Positions 32,501-35,636 of a DNA stretch of 35,636 bases are shown piece by piece. The stretch lies in contig NC_049982.1 of NCBI RefSeq assembly GCF_000003815.2, positions 21,030,122 through 21,065,757 of the forward strand, read 5' to 3'. The notes below the pieces were generated by a model that saw only the letters and a program-made list of their open reading frames with translations, was not told the DNA's origin and searched no databases. Source of the stretch: Branchiostoma floridae. Lineage: Eukaryota; Chordata; Leptocardii; Amphioxiformes; Branchiostomatidae. The position numbers and the translations under genes were made by a program. How positions within the stretch are numbered: position 1 is the first letter of the stretch; every line of letters starts with the position of its first letter.

Positions 32501-34792
32501 GATATGTTTTTAATAATAGTAGATGTAGTATTGATGATATATGTAGGACCAAATGACCTTAAGGTTGGTTGACTTTTGCATTCTGTCATCAGAGGAAGTA
32601 TGACTAATAAAGGGGTGTCAAGACTAACCACCCGATGGGGTTCACTTTGCCCCCCAAAAGGTTCATTTTGCTGTAGGACATTTTAGTATTTAATAGTTAC
32701 TTACATGTTTCATGATACTCATTGATTCCTTTCATATACTGAAGCACAAGACTTAACTAGAAACTGCTCTGAAGCATAATAAGATTCTAGTACCAATGTC
32801 TGTTCTCCACCTGACAGATGCCCCTTCCCAAGGCCCGACCCAGAGAGAGGGGCATGAGAAGTCTGTGTGTGTGAGGCTGGGCACGCTGGTGACAGTGTAC
32901 CACGAGCTGGTGCAGGCTGCCATCCCCATGGGAGCCAGCGTGGAAGCTCTGCTCAAGTCTCTCGTCAAGCTGTACAATAACCTCACACTACTGGCCAAAT
33001 ATGTAAGTCACTGGAAAGTATGCTCTTGGTAGTAATGCTTTAACATGTATGTGTTACTATAGTATTGTGCAAAGAATTTACAATCTCTTTGTATAATTAA
33101 TACCATTTGACCAAGGAGTTTCTCACAGAAAAAAAGATAAAAGCCTGTCCAATAGATGCTCATGTGATTCAAGAATCTCATTTTTCCATGATTTACCAGT
33201 CTGATAATGCTATTGACAGTGAAAATTGAAAAGACAATTGATCTCAAACCAGTTATCTCAAATAGATTTAAGGAACATGTTTTATTAGCTTCTCTGACAC
33301 TGCTTATGACAGAGGTGACAGATGCCCTGTACAGTATAAAGAATTATAAAGAAACAGCCATGTCTAGTGTGGTTCAATATCATGATTCTTTAAAAACTTG
33401 CCCTTTTGTGTCCCATGTAGTACCTGGCCATGTACACCCAGAAAGTGGGCCACCTGTCCCCCAGGTTTGAGAAGCTGGTGAAGTTGTCGGGAACACACCT
33501 GTCCCAGCAAGCCTATGCTCTCATCACATACATACAGGTAAGTGCCTCTCAGATACTGACTGTCAAAGCTTGCTTATTCTTTATAAGGCCACAGCAAGTA
33601 CATTTTATGTAGTGCCAATACCAATAGTATGTCTAATGGCCAGTACCTCACTTCATGTTCTCTGACATTACAGGCTGCCCAGAATGAAAAGCTGGCCCAG
33701 CGTGACCAACATAAGGGGAAAGGAGGGAAGAAGAAGGACAAGACATCATCAGATGCTGTAGGACAAGCCAGGAAGGTACATGTGCTAACCAGACCACATG
33801 TCCTCCAGAAACTTATTAGCATTTCCAGACCAATGACTGTGCTGCAAAGAAGCAGCAAATAAAACATTTGTACTGAAAGCCCATTTTTATCCTTACAGGT
33901 GACTGTTAAAAGATAAAGCTGATATGTACTAGTACTATACTGTCTGTCCTGCTTCTAAGCTTTTTGAAACCTTGTTAACTACCAGTACCAACTATCAGTA
34001 ACCAGTCAGCACTGTAGACAATAATTCTCTTTGCCAGAGGTAAGGCAGAGTTACATGTATCCCTGTGATACACATTAAAACATTAATTTTAAAATATCAC
34101 TTCATGCTCTCTCAGGCCCAGGTGCTGCGTGAAACCAAATCCATCCCTGTCCTCGTCTTTGCCATCGAGCAGTACGAGCGCTACCTCATCCAGCTCACCA
34201 AGAAGTCAAAGGTCAACCTGATGGAGCACATGAAGATGAGCACATCCAGGGATTTCCGCATCAATACAGCGGCTGTGCAGATGGCGCTACAAGGGGAGGA
34301 GGAATCTAGCTCAGAGGAGGTCAGAACATACAATTTTGACTGGCATTGGAAACTTGATATTAAGGTTATGCTTAAAGGAAATGGCAAACAAACAAATGTA
34401 TGGCACGTTTGTAATGTAGTTTATTTGTGTCAGGCAAAACTCACTTTGAAAAACAACCTCAATATTAAAATTAATAATGATTGTTAGTGATGAAAACTAC
34501 TTAGATGGTGCAAATTTGTGTAAGTACTAGTATACATGCATCAGTAATTTTAAATCAGTCTTGCTGCCTTCATTGTATCATTGTATCCTCTGCATTTGCT
34601 GAGCTATCAAGTTCCTCATCATTTTATTGTTCACCTCAGGAGAAGGAGGGGTCGGATCATAACAGTGATGGTGAAGCTGAAGAACAGGAGAACCAGGGCC
34701 CTCCGGCAAAGAAGGCGAAAACTGCAGCAGGGAAACTGTCCAAAGGGAAGGGGGGCAGGGCAAAGAAAGGACTGGCAGAAAGCAATGAGTGA
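20523..34792 (+). CDS. FANCI: Fanconi anaemia group I protein, C-terminal 940 residues (5'-partial)
   Basis: Twenty exons in phase on the plus strand: 20523-20610, 21315-21445, 25407-25595, 25715-25837, 26490-26660, 26864-27037, 27429-27550, 28520-28681, 29208-29387, 29703-29766, 30235-30337, 30729-30820, 31104-31272, 31600-31727, 32197-32362, 32818-33002, 33421-33537, 33674-33775, 34116-34319, 34640-34792. The product matches vertebrate FANCI from about residue 430 to the end: [18 protein letters not shown] with the conserved ubiquitination lysine, [42 protein letters not shown]. The tail is Lys-rich ([18 protein letters not shown]), a likely nuclear localisation signal. FANCI pairs with FANCD2 on DNA and is phosphorylated and monoubiquitinated in interstrand-crosslink repair. 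The first exon here opens at an acceptor (ATCTGCAG), so coding sequence upstream is missing. One intron holds the 27992-28091 gap. AATAAA at 35137-35142 is the likely polyadenylation signal. Confidence 0.95.
20787..21138. mobile_element. hAT-type MITE with perfect TIRs and 8-bp target duplication
   Basis: CAGGGCTCTAGCCAGC (20787-20802) and its exact complement (21123-21138) bound a 352-bp non-coding element. CATTGTTA at 20779-20786 is repeated exactly at 21139-21146, an 8-bp duplication diagnostic of hAT-like insertion. Several CTGACGGA/TCCGTCA subterminal repeats lie near both ends, as expected for transposase-binding sites. It sits in the first FANCI intron in the window. Confidence 0.93.
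21652..21764. repeat. Inverted repeat, 14-bp arms
   Basis: AATTAAGGAATGGG at 21652-21665 is the exact reverse complement of 21751-21764, with an 85-bp spacer. The arms could bound a small palindromic element or be part of a larger one that begins near the CCTGGGTACC at 21548. No target duplication was identified. Confidence 0.6.
22537..22992 (+). mobile_element. Miniature LTR retrotransposon (TRIM) with identical 176-bp LTRs
   Basis: Two identical 176-bp direct repeats (22537-22712 and 22817-22992) start TGTAAC and end TTTCA (TG...CA). They flank only 104 bp of internal sequence and are bordered by a 4-bp target duplication TCTG (22533-22536, 22993-22996). The internal part starts one base after the left LTR with TGGTTCCCACGCCGG, a primer-binding-site-like TGG sequence, and ends with the purine tract AAAAGAAAAGGGGGAG next to the right LTR. 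There is no coding sequence. This is the architecture of terminal-repeat retrotransposons in miniature, moved by another element's proteins. Identical LTRs imply a recent insertion. Confidence 0.9.
22594..22658 (+). promoter_or_regulatory. tRNA-like Pol III boxes inside the left LTR
   Basis: B box GGTTCGAATCC at 22648-22658 fits the tRNA consensus fully. An A-box-like CGGCCGAACGG lies 54 bp upstream at 22594-22604 (first base off consensus). The same pair occurs in the right LTR at 22874-22884 and 22928-22938. The acceptor stem does not pair, so it is not a functional tRNA gene. Confidence 0.6.
23762..23835 (+). repeat. Short dispersed repeat, copy 1
   Basis: GAACAAATGACTGAAYACACAGAAT, then AACAATAGATTCT-like sequence and TTCTTTCACAT, recur at 35436-35510 in the same order. 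The element class is unknown. Confidence 0.65.
24270..24365 (+). repeat. C-rich / A-rich tandem repeat
   Basis: Three imperfect units of the form TTCAATGGCCCTCCCC followed by C runs and an A run. The preceding G-rich stretch (GGGGTGGGGGGTGGGG, about 24230-24245) could form a G-quadruplex. ORFs called through it are compositional artefacts. Confidence 0.7.
25036..25116 (+). mobile_element. tRNA-like SINE head with Pol III terminator
   Basis: A box TAGCATAGTGG at 25043-25053 and B box GGATCGAGTCC at 25087-25097 (one base off consensus) are 44 bp apart. Eight Ts at 25109-25116 provide a Pol III terminator. The acceptor arms do not pair, so it is a tRNA-derived element rather than a tRNA gene. 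Confidence 0.6.
25461..25595 (+). other. FANCI: FANCI regulatory segment: ubiquitination lysine and SQ cluster
   Basis: The lysine codon at 25461-25463 (LVLRKAM) aligns with human FANCI Lys523, the monoubiquitination site. Three Ser-Gln codon pairs at 25560-25565, 25572-25577 and 25590-25595 match in spacing the vertebrate ATR/ATM phosphorylation cluster that switches the pathway on. The last SQ abuts the splice donor. Alignment with human is from knowledge of the family; the residues are seen here. Confidence 0.85.
25881..26145 (+). mobile_element. tRNA-derived SINE
   Basis: A box TGGTGTAATGG (25881-25891) and a consensus B box GGTTCAAATCC (25925-25935) are 44 bp apart in a typical SINE head, followed by an unrelated body up to about 26145. 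It inserted in the FANCI intron after the VRLMLYE exon. The body differs from the 28092 element, so it is a separate family. Confidence 0.8.
27992..28091. other. Assembly gap (100 N) within a FANCI intron
   Basis: Placeholder gap abutting a SINE head. The exon phases on either side (27550 and 28520) join correctly, so no FANCI exon needs to be missing here. Confidence 0.98.
28092..28330 (+). mobile_element. tRNA-derived SINE, head cut by the gap
   Basis: It begins TAGTGGTTAGAGTG (A box), with B box GAGTTCGATCC at 28130-28140. The body has AGTCATACCAAAGACTTT, CTGCTTAGCACTCAG and GTGGCCCAAGGGCTAC, the same order as in the decayed copy at 12225-12430. This is the better-preserved member. Confidence 0.85.
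32381..32547 (+). repeat. About 50-bp tandem repeat (VNTR), roughly 3.3 copies
   Basis: Successive units read ATAGTAGATGTAGTATTGATGATATATGT(G/C)ATATGTTCTTTACTA with few differences, starting just after the donor of the [15 protein letters not shown] exon. It is an intronic minisatellite, likely variable in length between individuals. Confidence 0.9.
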
Positions 34793-35435
34793 TATAAACA
34801 ACAGAAACAATTACTGTATGTCAAAGGAACTCGGCAATGTGTCATATATATATATACTAAAGTGTGCCTTGATATTAAGTACTCCAAGACCAGTTTTACA
34901 GTTGGCCGGTATGGCGAACCAGCTTATTTCAGCTCTGTTTTATTTGTTATGTCACTTTGTTCAGAATCTGATATATGATGTATCCAAACTTTACTTCTAT
35001 AACACACTCTAATGTAAAAAACAGGATATGGTATTACAGTCTTTTATGCGGATATTTCTTATCATTAACTTTGGCACACATGATGAACTGGTGTTTTTAT
35101 TACATTTTTGTATTTGATATCTGACATGACATCATTAATAAAAAGTATACGTCACTATGTTTTGTCAATATCACTTTACTGGTACTCCTATATGATGAGT
35201 AATAGTTTTAAAAACTCTTGTTTTGATAACATATTTTTAGGTCCCTTCCATAAGGATCAGATAACTTTCCCCTTTACCAGTCATGACATACCATTTATTA
35301 TTTTGATTGACACGTTTGTTCTATCTTGAACTCACTTGTCCACTTTCTCAATTTTATTTACCACACATGCTTTGATGTACCAAAACCAGCCAACCTTACA
35401 TGTAGCTAGTCCAACTTTTCCTACTGCCTTTATAT
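34793..35435 (+). other. FANCI 3' UTR and downstream flank
   Basis: It follows the TGA at 34790-34792. AATAAA at 35137-35142 is the best polyadenylation signal, giving a 3' UTR of about 360 nt. A TA microsatellite sits near 34845. No further gene is recognisable. Confidence 0.6.
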
Positions 35436-35510
35436 GAACAAATGACTGAATACACAGAATATGGTATTCTGAACAATAGATTCTTCTTTTTTTTTTCTTT
35501 CACATTTTCT
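35436..35510 (+). repeat. Short dispersed repeat, copy 2
   Basis: Same-orientation match to 23762-23835, interrupted by a longer T run. It lies in the sequence downstream of FANCI. Confidence 0.65.
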
Positions 35511-35636
35511 GTTGACATTGGAATTGATGCTAGTGACATTAATATATGTTTTCAGACATTTCTTTATGCAATAGACATATATTTGCTTAATCTATTTTGC
35601 AGTATAGTCCATCCTCCTACGCACGGTCCCAACGGC

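Overview
The window is eukaryotic: multi-exon genes with GT/AG introns, many small transposons and tRNA-derived SINEs, and assembly gaps (N runs at 5622-6306, 7222-7321 and 27992-28091). Gene content (a FANCI orthologue, a beta-1,4-GalNAc transferase, a CARD protein and an AIG1/GIMAP-type GTPase with tandem domains) and repeat style suggest an invertebrate deuterostome, most likely an amphioxus (Branchiostoma). The species is inferred, not proven.

Layout. 1-1026: non-coding, with a dispersed repeat at the left edge. 1027-3066 (minus): a single-exon AIG1/GIMAP-like GTPase with one truncated and two fuller domains. 3080-5620 (plus): a CpG-rich, compact-promoter region (CCAAT, CRE, ETS and TATA elements) with an array of five fixed-length hairpins downstream of a strong splice donor; no protein is recognisable. 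6307-7545 (minus): a CARD protein with a heptad-repeat leader, broken by two gaps and by a near-identical duplicated segment that looks like an assembly overlap. 7585-11545: AT-rich, no gene seen. 11801-19551 (minus): a complete nine-exon B4GALNT-type glycosyltransferase (537 residues when joined), with a mariner remnant, MITEs and a SINE in its introns and 3' neighbourhood. 20523-34792 (plus): twenty exons coding for the C-terminal 940 residues of FANCI. These include the conserved monoubiquitination lysine and the SQ phosphorylation cluster; the exons for roughly the first 430 residues are not in the window. 34793-35636: 3' UTR and downstream sequence.

The genes do not form one pathway. The CARD and AIG1 exons share a strand and may be parts of one immune-type gene. 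FANCI (DNA crosslink repair, nucleus) and the GalNAc transferase (Golgi) are head-to-head neighbours. The most unusual items are the five-copy 34-nt hairpin array (4579-5001), with compensatory stem changes and no family I recognise, and a 456-bp miniature LTR retrotransposon (22537-22992) with identical LTRs, each carrying tRNA-like Pol III promoter boxes.
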